From a virus: a DNA stretch of 21,917 bases. The notes under the pieces are model-generated. The model saw only the letters and a list, made by a program, of their open reading frames with translations, searched no databases and was not told the DNA's origin. Every line of letters begins with the position of its first letter. Position 1 is the stretch's first letter. Where the stretch lies: positions 1 through 21,917 of IMG/VR virus record IMGVR_UViG_3300047557_002160; one strand, written 5' to 3'. The position numbers and the translations under genes were made by a program. Shown here piece after piece: positions 13,037-20,262 of the stretch.

Positions 13037-13429
13037 TTACAATACCTCGTTTTTCCGACCAAGACCTGCCGGATTGATACCAGGAGTAACATAGACATAA
13101 TTACCCTTGTGCATCGGCGCCGTACAGGACGCTACATCAGCCACAATCTCACGGTCGGTAGGTGAGAGTTTGTGATAGTCTTTCATAATACCAGTTTTAG
13201 TCAAAGCGCCTTTGTGAGTGTCTGGAAGACTCGGAATATGCTTCACCTCACGTGGCACACGATACGGCATCAACGGCTTGTCCTTGACCTTTTTAGGTGC
13301 AGCAGCAGGAAAACGACCACCGGACGGCAGAGGTATCTTGTTGATAGAAGCAATAAAGTCTTGCTGTTCTTGCAATTGCTTCTTTGTCAACTTGCGCTTT
13401 TTGGACTTGCTGTATATGCGGATCATCAT
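13037..13429 (-). CDS. Conserved phage hypothetical protein, basic N-terminus
   Basis: 130 residues. It begins with a very basic segment (KSKKRKLTKKQLQEQQDF, 8-25), then a Pro-rich linker (SGGRFPAAAPKKVKDKP), then HIPSLPDTHKGALTKTGIMKDYHKLSPTDREIVADVA, a block I recall in small proteins of many phages (IPSL.T..GA pattern), and ends with a Gly/Pro-rich segment. Function unknown. The two tandem ATG codons (13429, 13426) are equally possible starts. There is no Shine-Dalgarno; the perfect promoter just upstream would start the mRNA only about 3 nt before the ATG, so this is a predicted leaderless message. Confidence 0.75.
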   Translation of the reverse strand: MMIRIYSKSKKRKLTKKQLQEQQDFIASINKIPLPSGGRFPAAAPKKVKDKPLMPYRVPREVKHIPSLPDTHKGALTKTGIMKDYHKLSPTDREIVADVASCTAPMHKGNYVYVTPGINPAGLGRKNEVL

Positions 13430-13438
13430 AACAATACC

Positions 13439-13467
13439 ATTATATCAAGGGTTGAGCCACTTGTCAA
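13439..13467 (-). promoter_or_regulatory. Perfect-consensus sigma70 promoter, leaderless type
   Basis: Minus strand: TTGACA (13467-13462), 17 bp (13461-13445), TATAAT (13444-13439), then nine bases GGTATTGTT and ATG. Both hexamers and spacing are ideal. Its -35 overlaps the last codons of the SWIM gene. The nine-base stretch is nearly the same as at the promoter 390 bp upstream. Confidence 0.85.
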
Positions 13468-13820
13468 GAGGTAATCTTTTCTTTTACCTTTGTGATATGC
13501 TTACATTTGTTGTGATATTTGAAACCAATGCAGGAACAAGAATAATGCTTTTCTGACAATGTTACAATATATTCACCCTTTGAACCGGCGACTTTGAACT
13601 TGCGGATATTTGTTGTCGAACCTTTAAGTATTTTCAGATCGACAACATTTGCTAGATTGATAACAGATATTGGAAAATCTTTATTATCAGTTTGTAAACA
13701 GAATTCGTTAGCAGAAAGCCAACGGTAGGGATTGACAACAACACCAGTAAATGTTGTCGATTTAGTAATATATTGACAATTTATGGTAACTGTCGAACCA
13801 ACAGAAGGCAGAGTTTTCAT
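13464..13820 (-). CDS. SWIM zinc-finger protein
   Basis: 118 residues. The C-terminus carries a SWIM motif: C95-S-C97, eight residues, then C106-K-H108 (CSCIGFKYHNKCKHI), followed by a basic helix KVKEKI. SWIM fingers bind DNA or proteins in contexts such as Rad51 regulators and transposases. The N-terminal half (1-65) is a beta-rich region without a recognised domain (TVTINCQY, TGVVVNPYRWLSANEF). Small SWIM proteins with this CSC..F...KCKH ending occur in other T4-like phages, as I recall. There is no ribosome site; a perfect promoter ends nine bases before the ATG, so the mRNA should be leaderless and expressed early. Confidence 0.82.
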   Translation of the reverse strand: MKTLPSVGSTVTINCQYITKSTTFTGVVVNPYRWLSANEFCLQTDNKDFPISVINLANVVDLKILKGSTTNIRKFKVAGSKGEYIVTLSEKHYSCSCIGFKYHNKCKHITKVKEKITS

Positions 13821-13829
13821 AGTAATACT

Positions 13830-13858
13830 ATTATACTAGAAACTCCACCTTTTGTCAA
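13830..13858 (-). promoter_or_regulatory. Perfect-consensus sigma70 promoter, leaderless type
   Basis: Minus strand: TTGACA (13858-13853), 17 bp (13852-13836), TATAAT (13835-13830), then AGTATTACT and ATG. It sits in the 53-bp gap between the adhesin stop and the SWIM gene start. Starting about 7 nt after the -10 leaves a leader of roughly 2-3 nt. Confidence 0.85.
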
Positions 13859-13873
13859 GTGCTTATCAATTAA

Positions 13874-15556
13874 TTAAGGTACACCATATGCAATAACCAC
13901 AATACCAGAACCACCTGTTTGACCTGTACCATTTGGATCATGTCCACCACCACCACCGCCACTATTTACAAGTGCATTTGGTTTACCAGAAGGTGCTGAA
14001 AATAAAATTCCGCCTGGCGCACCACCAAATTGCGGATGTGCAACTCCAAAATTAGCCGGGTGGCTAGGTGTTACTAGTCCTCCTCCGCCGCCGGCATAAC
14101 CAACATTTGAACCGGTTATTGTGGAAAATATCCCTATTCCACCATTACCACCCGATGCTGTTGCAGGACCTAAAGGGGCTGGTGCTGAGGCATCAATACC
14201 TATGCTTCCAGCGCCGCCGCCACCACCAGAACCACTGCCGCCAGGGAAGAAGTAGTTTCCGGCACCACCATTATTACCTTCTGAAGGACTGTAACCACCT
14301 TCATTTCCAGGACCACCCGTTCTAGCACCACCCCAACCATCGCAAGCACCGCCACCACCAGAACCACCTGCTTTTCCAGAATTATCCGGTGAATTGACGC
14401 CACCTTGACCACCACCAGTTGACCAAAATCCGCCTAATCCAGAAGGAGTGATAAAGAAACCACTGTTGGAGCCCTTTGTATTAACAGCACCTCCACCACC
14501 AACAGCAACGCTATATGTTGTGCCGGGAGTTACAGGATATCCAGTGCCCTGACGGAAACCACCTGCACCGGCTGCACCATTAGTGCCTCCGCCGCCACCC
14601 GCAACAACCAAATAATCGATAGACGATACACCAGTGGGAACTGTAAATGAAGATGCGCTTGTAAATGTGACTCTTTGAGTGGTTGAATATTTAATAACTA
14701 TAACACCAGAACCTCCACCACTACCAGCCGTGCCCGCTGGACCTTCACCACCACCTCCACCGCCGCCTTTATTTGCAGGAGGAGTTGTTGCAGTCAACGG
14801 TGTCGATGGATGTGCAAGAGCGCCATTAGCGCCGCCATAATCAGTTTGACCGTTACCACCAGCAGCATATACAATTGTGGGCGCCCATACATAAGCGCCT
14901 CCACCGCCAGCATAACCTACGTTTGCACCTGATATAGAAGAATATACTCCTATGCCACCATTACCACCCCAAGGTGCTGCTGGTCTCATTCCATTAAATC
15001 CAGTGCCACCAGCGCCGCCACCACCGCCGCCACCTACGTTAGTGCCGCCGGGATAACCACCACCAGAACCACCATTATTTCCTTGTCCCGGAGTTCCTAA
15101 ACCTCCACCATAAGGACCACCATAACCAGTAAAAGCACCACCACCACCAGAACCACCAGATGTACCTTGACCACCTGGTGAATTATAACCACCACGGCCA
15201 CCACCCGTAGACCATGTTCCTCCAGCCCCAGTTGAAGTGACAAACAATCCACTATTTGATCCTTCTAACGCAAACGCACCGCCAGCACCAATGGAAATTG
15301 TGTATTGTGTGCCTGGAGTTACTGGAAAGGAAGAAGATGTTCTAAAACCACCAGCGCCGCCGCCACCGTAGGCACCTCCACCACCACCGGCAACAATCAA
15401 ATACTCAACGACCGTGACACCATTAGGTGCAGTCCAATTAGATGAAGAATTAAAAATAGTGACAACTGCATTTGCTCTGCTAATCAGTCCACTGCGTCTG
15501 GTCAATCCATAAGAACCAATTGAGCCTGCACCTAAAGAAGCAAGAATAGGAGGCAT
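13874..15556 (-). CDS. Glycine-rich tail-fibre adhesin with two tandem modules
   Basis: 560 residues, glycine-dominated. After a short N-terminal piece (1-30) come two copies of a module of about 260 residues: 31-290 and 295-560. Each begins with a strand pair ending in EYLIVAGGGGG or DYLVVAGGGGG, then GGAGGFR, PVTPGTQY/TTY, GSNSGLFVT/GFFIT, WSTGGG(R/Q)GG.NSP, long Gly runs, NVGYAGGGG, and a final GVIVIKY or GIVVIAY strand. This fits Gly_rich-type receptor-binding domains. The best known comparison is the polyglycine sandwich of phage S16 gp38-type adhesins, which gives distal tip specificity. It probably recognises the host surface. It follows the fibre gene at 15560 by 3 nt, under the same late promoter. 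The two modules differ in the Gly-loop region, as expected for receptor-binding loops. Confidence 0.8.
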   Translation of the reverse strand: MPPILASLGAGSIGSYGLTRRSGLISRANAVVTIFNSSSNWTAPNGVTVVEYLIVAGGGGGAYGGGGAGGFRTSSSFPVTPGTQYTISIGAGGAFALEGSNSGLFVTSTGAGGTWSTGGGRGGYNSPGGQGTSGGSGGGGAFTGYGGPYGGGLGTPGQGNNGGSGGGYPGGTNVGGGGGGGAGGTGFNGMRPAAPWGGNGGIGVYSSISGANVGYAGGGGAYVWAPTIVYAAGGNGQTDYGGANGALAHPSTPLTATTPPANKGGGGGGGEGPAGTAGSGGGSGVIVIKYSTTQRVTFTSASSFTVPTGVSSIDYLVVAGGGGGTNGAAGAGGFRQGTGYPVTPGTTYSVAVGGGGAVNTKGSNSGFFITPSGLGGFWSTGGGQGGVNSPDNSGKAGGSGGGGACDGWGGARTGGPGNEGGYSPSEGNNGGAGNYFFPGGSGSGGGGGAGSIGIDASAPAPLGPATASGGNGGIGIFSTITGSNVGYAGGGGGLVTPSHPANFGVAHPQFGGAPGGILFSAPSGKPNALVNSGGGGGGHDPNGTGQTGGSGIVVIAYGVP

Positions 15557-15559
15557 GTT

Positions 15560-16129
15560 TTAACCCAATCCAAATAAAGTATTTCCCGCAATTACAGTAT
15601 ACGCATTTGCTGCCGTTTTAAAAATGGAGTAACTGAAAAGATTTATTTCACCATTTGTAATGGAAGCAAGTACGGGTTTCGTATTTGCTGCATAGAGTAT
15701 ACAATTAGGAGTACCAGCAAAATCACCAGCTATTAAACCACCATCAATGTATAAGTTTGCGGAGTGTCTTTCTGTTCCGTGTTTTACAGCTATGGCAACT
15801 GAAGTAGTTTCACCAATCGTTGTTGCGGAATCAAAAGTATGTGTGCTATTTGCACGAAGATTAAAAGTTACATTGGCTGTAGTGTTGGCATTAAAGAAGT
15901 ATACTGTACTATTAGAAACGTCAATATTAACGTTACCGCCAACGGCTATTGTAGAGATATTGGCTTCTTCTAAAACACGTGTCAGAGAAACACTGAGGTT
16001 TTGCGCCAACTTTGGTGAAGTAATGGCAGCATCAGTTAGTTTTGGTGTGGTAACATTGGCATCAGCCAGTTTTGATGTGATGACATTAGCATCAGCCAAA
16101 GCACCAGATAAAATTCTTGTTAATGGCAT
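15560..16129 (-). CDS. Tail-fibre-like structural protein
   Basis: 189 residues. The N-terminus has imperfect repeats of A-DANVxTxKLADA (about 10-42), a heptad-like pattern common in phage fibre shafts. The rest is beta-rich: NSTVYFFNANTTANVTFNLRAN (72-93), TIGETTSVAIAVKHG, ANLYIDGGLI, and ending TAANAYTVIAGNTLFGLG, blocks I recall from fibre proteins of marine phages. It probably forms a trimeric fibre or the attachment part for the Gly-rich adhesin encoded next. A good ribosome site (AGGAG, 7 nt) and a consensus late promoter precede it. Confidence 0.78.
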   Translation of the reverse strand: MPLTRILSGALADANVITSKLADANVTTPKLTDAAITSPKLAQNLSVSLTRVLEEANISTIAVGGNVNIDVSNSTVYFFNANTTANVTFNLRANSTHTFDSATTIGETTSVAIAVKHGTERHSANLYIDGGLIAGDFAGTPNCILYAANTKPVLASITNGEINLFSYSIFKTAANAYTVIAGNTLFGLG

Positions 16130-16147
16130 AGTAATCTCCTATTCGCT

Positions 16148-16155
16148 TATTTATA
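16148..16155 (-). promoter_or_regulatory. T4-type late promoter (TATAAATA)
   Basis: Minus-strand TATAAATA is an exact match to the T4 late -10 element, recognised by gp55-RNA polymerase with gp33 and the clamp. It lies 18 nt before the fibre ATG, in a noncoding gap, with AGGAG between. It fits late expression of the fibre and adhesin genes. Confidence 0.75.
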
Positions 16156-16173
16156 CGAACAGGAGATTCGACC

Positions 16174-16350
16174 TTAACCTTTAAGAAGTTGTTGAGTGCC
16201 TTCGGAACGCAGGTCTTCCTCAAAGTCCTGCATGTTCAGTCTAGCCAGTTCAGACCTCAAACTATCAAGTTGAACTCTGTCGAGATTAGACTCGGCTATT
16301 TTTGCTTCAAGGTCTGCTATACGTTTTTTGATTTGATCTCTATAGGACAT
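16174..16350 (-). CDS. Small coiled-coil protein (58 aa)
   Basis: 58 residues from the ATG at 16350. A longer frame back to 16392 overlaps the preceding gene and is less likely. Nearly the whole protein is a charged helix with heptad spacing (RIADLEAKIAESNLDRVQLDSLRSELARLN pattern), ending EGTQQLLKG. It may form a dimeric or trimeric coiled coil. Function unknown. AGGA lies about 10 nt upstream. It is the last gene before the late promoter of the fibre genes. Confidence 0.65.
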   Translation of the reverse strand: MSYRDQIKKRIADLEAKIAESNLDRVQLDSLRSELARLNMQDFEEDLRSEGTQQLLKG

Positions 16351-16492
16351 AATCTTTTTCCTGCTTGAGCAAGCGGTAGAGAGATTTATCATGATGCTTT
16401 TGATTCTTCAATGGCTGATTCTCATACTGCTCACGGTTCTTATGAAATTTGGTTTTTTTCGGTTTCTGAAATTTCTTACCGCCAGACAACAT
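16340..16492 (-). CDS. Small very basic protein (50 aa)
   Basis: 50 residues from the ATG at 16492, chosen for AGGAG eight nt upstream; a longer frame from 16558 runs through the end of the ClpP gene. Composition is dominated by Lys, Gln, Asn, His (GGKKFQKPKKTKFHKNREQYENQPLK pattern), with few hydrophobics and no predicted fold, so it may bind nucleic acid or ribosomes. It overlaps the next small gene by 11 bp. Not recognised. Confidence 0.6.
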   Translation of the reverse strand: MLSGGKKFQKPKKTKFHKNREQYENQPLKNQKHHDKSLYRLLKQEKDYVL

Positions 16493-16503
16493 ATTTATTG
16501 CTC

Positions 16504-17037
16504 CTAAAAGATAATATCTGCAATACCATATTCTACCAAATCTTCTGCGGATAGCCAAACGTCAGTTGGTCGCAGAAACTTGGATTTAACATCCTTGACT
16601 GACAGTTTTGAACAGTCAGCAAGAATCTTTGCCATCTTGTGATGATACCTGTCACACTCTTTAGCATAAGCCCGCATGTCATGATATTTGCCACCCATTT
16701 CATCATTGAATTGGTGAATCATGATTGTCGTGTTCTTACCTACTGCACGATAACCTTTTTCACCAGCAGCAAATATCACAAATGCGGCACTCATTAAATT
16801 GCCATATGCAAGTGTACGAACAGGTACACCCACACCTAGCATTAAGTCAGCAAGCCCTATCGCATCGCCTAAATTGCCACCTTCAGAGTTAATGTGCAGT
16901 GTCAGTGGCTTTTCAATCTTATTGAACTTGGCATAAAGCAACCAGCGTGATGCTGCCTCAATATTTGTTGGCTCAATGCTACCAGACAAAAAATGGGCAT
17001 AGTGTTCAAATTGTATTTCGTTCTCTTTGTCGCTCAT
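16504..17037 (-). CDS. clpP: ClpP-like serine protease
   Basis: 177 residues, slightly shorter than bacterial ClpP (about 200). The catalytic triad is complete: Ser83 in AYGNLMSAAF, His108 in TTIMIHQF, Asp159 in RPTDVWLSAEDLVEYGIAD. The oxyanion region INSEGGNLGDAIGLADLM (50-66) is conserved. ClpP forms barrel peptidases fed by ClpX/ClpA or works alone on peptides. Roles in phages include taking over host proteolysis or acting as a prohead protease; here it lies between glycan genes and small genes, not in a head module, so the former is more likely. A tmRNA tag of the ClpXP type is encoded about 9 kb away. There is no good Shine-Dalgarno and a 32-bp overlap with galE, suggesting coupling. 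Confidence 0.9.
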   Translation of the reverse strand: MSDKENEIQFEHYAHFLSGSIEPTNIEAASRWLLYAKFNKIEKPLTLHINSEGGNLGDAIGLADLMLGVGVPVRTLAYGNLMSAAFVIFAAGEKGYRAVGKNTTIMIHQFNDEMGGKYHDMRAYAKECDRYHHKMAKILADCSKLSVKDVKSKFLRPTDVWLSAEDLVEYGIADIIF

Positions 17038-17974
17038 ACCAATTATATGCCGTTCTCAAAATAGATTTCAGATTGTGTTTGGGTTTGAATTTCAGATATT
17101 CTTTGGCCAAGTCAATATTGGCCACAAGTTTTGATGGATCGCCTTCTCTTCTTTTGCCAAATTCGTAGTTAATGTCAAGTTGAAGTTCGGACTTTGCAGT
17201 GTTAATAACCTGCAAGATAGAATAACCTTTGCCTATTCCTAAATTGAACAGCGTGGGTTGATTGTCGTATTTTGTTTGAAGATAGTTGTCTGCTAACACA
17301 TGAGCATCTGCTACATCGGAAACATGCACAAAATCACGAATACATGTACCATCAGGTGTATTATAATCGTTACCATTTACAATAAACTCCTTTTTATTAT
17401 TTAGACTTTCGAACATTAGCGGAATCAAATGTGTTTCGGGTTCATGCATCTCACCCATCTCACCATCTGGATCGGCACCTGAAAGATTGAAAAATCTAAA
17501 AATAATATGATTTGCTTTTGAATCACGAATCGCACACTCAGCAGCATACTTACTGTTTGCATACGGATTGTTATTTCCTACTTCGGCTTTTTCGGAGAGT
17601 GTCGTAAACTGAGGACTATAAAGACCGGCAGTAGAAGAATAAACAATATTCCTAACATTGTAACACCTCATAAAATTTAGTAGATTGCATGTACCGCCAA
17701 CATTGACATCCCAAAACAGTTCGGGAGATGTAACCGACTCACCAACTTCAATACGACCAGCAAGATGAAAAACGATATCGGGTGTCCAGTTTACAAATAC
17801 TCTAGACAAGTCTTGATATGTCCGAATATCACCAGGACAATAAACATCCCAGTAAATATCGCTCTGCGGTGTTTTGATATCAAAGCAGATTGTAAAATAA
17901 CCTGCTTTTCTTAATGCTTTTGCTAAATGTGAACCAAGATAACCAGAACCACCCGTTACCAGTGCTTTTCTCAT
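17006..17974 (-). CDS. galE: UDP-glucose 4-epimerase-like (GalE, extended SDR)
   Basis: 322 residues. Rossmann NAD motif TGGSGYLG (7-14), DIVFHLAG (66-73), Ser/Thr at SSTAGLYS (113-120), YxxxK with Tyr138 and Lys142 in NPYANSKYAAE, and RFFNLSGADPDGEMGE, the GalE-type RYFNxxGA region that binds the uridine sugar. RDFVHVSDVADAH and GxGKGYSILQVI are also typical. It interconverts UDP-glucose and UDP-galactose or related sugars. It starts in an ATGA overlap with the RmlC-like gene and ends inside the ClpP start, so it belongs to the same transcript. The precise sugar may differ, since family members shift specificity easily. Confidence 0.9.
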   Translation of the reverse strand: MRKALVTGGSGYLGSHLAKALRKAGYFTICFDIKTPQSDIYWDVYCPGDIRTYQDLSRVFVNWTPDIVFHLAGRIEVGESVTSPELFWDVNVGGTCNLLNFMRCYNVRNIVYSSTAGLYSPQFTTLSEKAEVGNNNPYANSKYAAECAIRDSKANHIIFRFFNLSGADPDGEMGEMHEPETHLIPLMFESLNNKKEFIVNGNDYNTPDGTCIRDFVHVSDVADAHVLADNYLQTKYDNQPTLFNLGIGKGYSILQVINTAKSELQLDINYEFGKRREGDPSKLVANIDLAKEYLKFKPKHNLKSILRTAYNWYERQRERNTI

Positions 17975-18462
17975 CTATCTCTTTCCGATAAAATAGGATT
18001 CTTGATTGGCCAAAAAATATTGAAACGTTCGTCGTTCCACTTCACAGTATATTGTGATGCACGATCATAATATTGATCTAGTTTGTAACTGAATACACAT
18101 TGCTCTGACATTACCAAATGTGCATTACCATGCTTTGGTGGTAACAACACTTGATAACCATTTCTATCAGACAAAGTAAATTCTTGCCATTGACCATATT
18201 GGTCAGAATCTTCATCAAGATTAATTACGATTTGATAGATTGTGCCATGTAAACACGAAACAAGTTTTGTTGTTCTATCGTCGCCATGTATGCCTCGTAA
18301 TGTATGTCGGCGTGATGTTGAAATGCTGTCAAGAATAAAGTTTACACCCAACTGTGCGTAGTTATCTTTGTGCCATGTCTCAATGTTTGTGCCACGATAA
18401 TCTTCATGTATAGTGGGTTTAATTAACTTAACACCTTTTAAGTTCGTATCTTCAATTATCAT
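17971..18462 (-). CDS. RmlC-like sugar 3,5-epimerase (cupin)
   Basis: 163 residues, close to RmlC (about 180). Family marks: EDYRGTNIETWH (20-31), TLRGIHGD (54-61) with likely catalytic His59, the cupin strand KLVSCLHGTIYQIVINL, and PKHGNAHLVMSEQCVFSYK (109-127). RmlC converts dTDP-4-keto-6-deoxyglucose to the rhamnose precursor; viral relatives also act on other 4-keto sugars. No rmlA, B or D was seen in the window, so its substrate would come from the host or from genes outside. It overlaps galE by 4 bp and the DUF2061 gene by 11 bp. Confidence 0.85.
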   Translation of the reverse strand: MIIEDTNLKGVKLIKPTIHEDYRGTNIETWHKDNYAQLGVNFILDSISTSRRHTLRGIHGDDRTTKLVSCLHGTIYQIVINLDEDSDQYGQWQEFTLSDRNGYQVLLPPKHGNAHLVMSEQCVFSYKLDQYYDRASQYTVKWNDERFNIFWPIKNPILSERDR

Positions 18463-18637
18463 CGGACTTTCCCCAACTCACTTTTAACCATAATCTTTCA
18501 TGAATATAATGCAGTATTGTTAAAACTATATTTGCCATGATTGCACCAGACCATCCAGCCCATATTGCAGTAACTAATGTGGCAACGACTCTCCATACGA
18601 CCGCTCTGACTATTGTTCTTTTATGTGTCTCGGTCAT
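18452..18637 (-). CDS. DUF2061 small membrane protein
   Basis: 61 residues from the ATG at 18637, which overlaps the glycosyltransferase stop (TAATG); a longer in-frame form begins at 18700 inside that gene. The signature is HKRTIVRAVVWRVVATLVTA (5-24) followed by a second hydrophobic stretch IMANIVLTILHYIHERLWLKVSWG, matching the two-helix DUF2061 family of unknown function. In bacteria such proteins lie beside sulphate or sugar-nucleotide genes. Inner membrane, both ends probably on the same side. Confidence 0.8.
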   Translation of the reverse strand: MTETHKRTIVRAVVWRVVATLVTAIWAGWSGAIMANIVLTILHYIHERLWLKVSWGKSDDN

Positions 18638-19389
18638 TAACCACTCACAATCGTTATGCCAGGTCCCACAACATATTCTTCTTTGAATTGTGTCTTCCAA
18701 GGAAAGCCATCAGGATATTGTTTAGCGTTTTCTGCATTTCCTTTTTCAAAGAATTCTGCTGTAACAGAGTTGGGATTGCCATCTAAACGATAGCACAATG
18801 AATATTCTCTTGAGCAAGAAAAGTTCGGAAAGTATTGTTTTAGTGCATTGAAGAATTGTCGATCTGCACCCCATTGACCATACCATGCAGCACCAAGTTT
18901 ACGTGCAATATCTGCTTTCACCATAAACGATGATGTATCAATATGATACGCATCTTTGTTGAAATAGATTGGCCATTGACCTAATGATTCGCAGTTATCT
19001 TCAGCAACAAAGTTACCGTCTTTATCTACAATTTTTCTGAGTGAGTATGCCCAATCAACACCCTTTTTGATTCTCTCAACAAGTTTCTCAACATGATTAG
19101 GCTCGAACCAATTATCTTCGTCGAGATAACATATAACATCAGCATTGACAAGAAAACCACATGCAGCATATACACGATGACCATACCAACCTTTGCCAAT
19201 GTTTTCTTCAAGACGGATTGTTTTGATTCGTGTTGCATCTTCCAATTGATACCAGATTTTACTCTCATGTTCTTTACCATCAAGAAAAAGATAATGTGTC
19301 AGGTTATCATAAGTTTGTTCTTCGACTGATTGAACACATTGTGCTAGTGTTTCAGACCCAATTGTTGGAGTTACTACCGCTACTTTCAT
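18637..19389 (-). CDS. Family 2-like glycosyltransferase (GT-A)
   Basis: 250 residues. Starts KVAVVTPTIGSETLAQCVQSVEEQTY (2-27), the canonical GT2 nucleotide-binding strand-helix. DxD metal site is DED (90-92) in VICYLDEDNWFEPNHVEKLVE. SSFMVKADIARKLGAAWYGQWGADRQFF (about 153-180) fits the acceptor-side region. No membrane segment. It moves a sugar from a nucleotide donor to an unknown acceptor: host surface glycan, a virion protein, or phage DNA. Ribosome site AAGGA lies 7 nt upstream, and the start overlaps the cytidylyltransferase gene by 38 bp. Confidence 0.85.
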   Translation of the reverse strand: MKVAVVTPTIGSETLAQCVQSVEEQTYDNLTHYLFLDGKEHESKIWYQLEDATRIKTIRLEENIGKGWYGHRVYAACGFLVNADVICYLDEDNWFEPNHVEKLVERIKKGVDWAYSLRKIVDKDGNFVAEDNCESLGQWPIYFNKDAYHIDTSSFMVKADIARKLGAAWYGQWGADRQFFNALKQYFPNFSCSREYSLCYRLDGNPNSVTAEFFEKGNAENAKQYPDGFPWKTQFKEEYVVGPGITIVSG

Positions 19390-19822
19390 TCCAGTTCCTT
19401 AATATCCAAGATGATGAATTTCTTTTGTCACTACCACCTACACCATAGGCAAAGTTAATGCCAGGCACACCTGCTTCTGCATTGTTTGTTTCGTTTCTGT
19501 CACCACCATTTGCAAACCAAATTTCAAAGTTGGATAGTATTGGAAGAATTTGTCGATAATGATTCCTAACCTGTTCAAGCAAATCACAAGCAGAGCCATC
19601 CGAATCATCAAACTCCCATACTTCATCAACCCAACGAATCGATTCAAGTATTGCCTTGCGTTCACGAATGTTCATGAATGGCTTACCTTTTTTGCGTGTG
19701 AGCCATGCATCAGAATTTACACCAACAATCAGTCTATTACCCATGCCTGCCGCTTCACGTAGCATAGCAAGATGACCCGAATGAATGGGATCAAAACCAC
19801 CAGACACCACAACTATTTTCAT
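19352..19822 (-). CDS. Cytidylyltransferase-like nucleotidyltransferase
   Basis: 156 residues. SGGFDPIHSGHLAML (7-21) has the HxGH motif (His14, His17) of class I-like nucleotidyltransferases; GVNSDAWLTRKKG and NIRERKAILESIRWVDEVWEF (51-71) are as in RfaE/HldE-C and glycerol-phosphate cytidylyltransferases; FANGGDR and KRNSSSWIL (133-141) fit the C-terminal nucleotide site. It would couple a sugar or polyol phosphate to CMP or AMP, making a donor for the neighbouring glycosyltransferase. The last residues are Ser/Asn-rich and overlap the next gene. It starts in an ATGA overlap with the preceding gene. Confidence 0.85.
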   Translation of the reverse strand: MKIVVVSGGFDPIHSGHLAMLREAAGMGNRLIVGVNSDAWLTRKKGKPFMNIRERKAILESIRWVDEVWEFDDSDGSACDLLEQVRNHYRQILPILSNFEIWFANGGDRNETNNAEAGVPGINFAYGVGGSDKRNSSSWILRNWNESSGSNSNNWV

Positions 19823-20250
19823 ATGACTAAATCAGGAAATGCTTCTTTAACTAAATTGGCGGTTAAGTGTTTTACTTTAAATCTTTTTTGTAGTACGTCA
19901 AGTATAATGGCAGCCTCATCACGATGTAAGGATTCTACCATAACTAGAAGTTGTTGTGTAGTTTTTTCTGCGGTAAATCCTGGCGGACGCATAGGATGAT
20001 TCTTGATGAACCGATACATTTTAGGCATCTGCGTATCAAGATAAGCATAGTTCAAACCAGCAGGTTCTTTTGCTGGTCGATACCTATCGGGTAATACAAT
20101 ATCAAACTCAATTGCAGGATTGAATACTAATTGAAGAAAGAAGCGAAAACGTTCATCACCTTCACGGCGTAGAAGGTTTATTCGTTCTTGTTTGGTTGTT
20201 GCATTTTCGAACTCCTCAAATATTTCGGAGTATAGTTTTTCAGAACTCAT
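19819..20250 (-). CDS. Conserved T4-like phage protein (DUF6433-like)
   Basis: 143 residues. YSEIFEEFENATTKQERINLLRR (7-29), FRFFLQLVFNPAIEFDIVLP, a Pro-rich YRPAKEPAGLNYAYL, and RRFKVKHLTANLVKEAFPDLV-like ending; these blocks fit a family I recall as present in most T4-like phages and lists as DUF6433, function unknown. The C-terminal part EAAIILDVLQKRFKVKHLTANLVKEAF is an amphipathic helical tail. It lies directly downstream of RNase H (12-nt gap), a position that suggests a replication-linked role. GGA about 6 nt upstream serves as ribosome site. Confidence 0.78.
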   Translation of the reverse strand: MSSEKLYSEIFEEFENATTKQERINLLRREGDERFRFFLQLVFNPAIEFDIVLPDRYRPAKEPAGLNYAYLDTQMPKMYRFIKNHPMRPPGFTAEKTTQQLLVMVESLHRDEAAIILDVLQKRFKVKHLTANLVKEAFPDLVI

Positions 20251-20262
20251 GGTTTTCCATTT

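Noticed and set aside
13874-15556. DNA repeat or CRISPR-like array, because of recurring GGN-rich triplets
   Set aside because: The periodicity comes from glycine codons in an intact 560-codon gene; there are no regular spacers.
16492-16499. AATAAATA on the minus strand as a late promoter
   Set aside because: It overlaps the start codon of the 50-aa gene, so it could not make a usable message for it, and its bases are explained by the ribosome site and start context.
17042-17047. TATAAT just before the clpP start
   Set aside because: No acceptable -35 element at 16-18 bp; it lies inside galE coding sequence.
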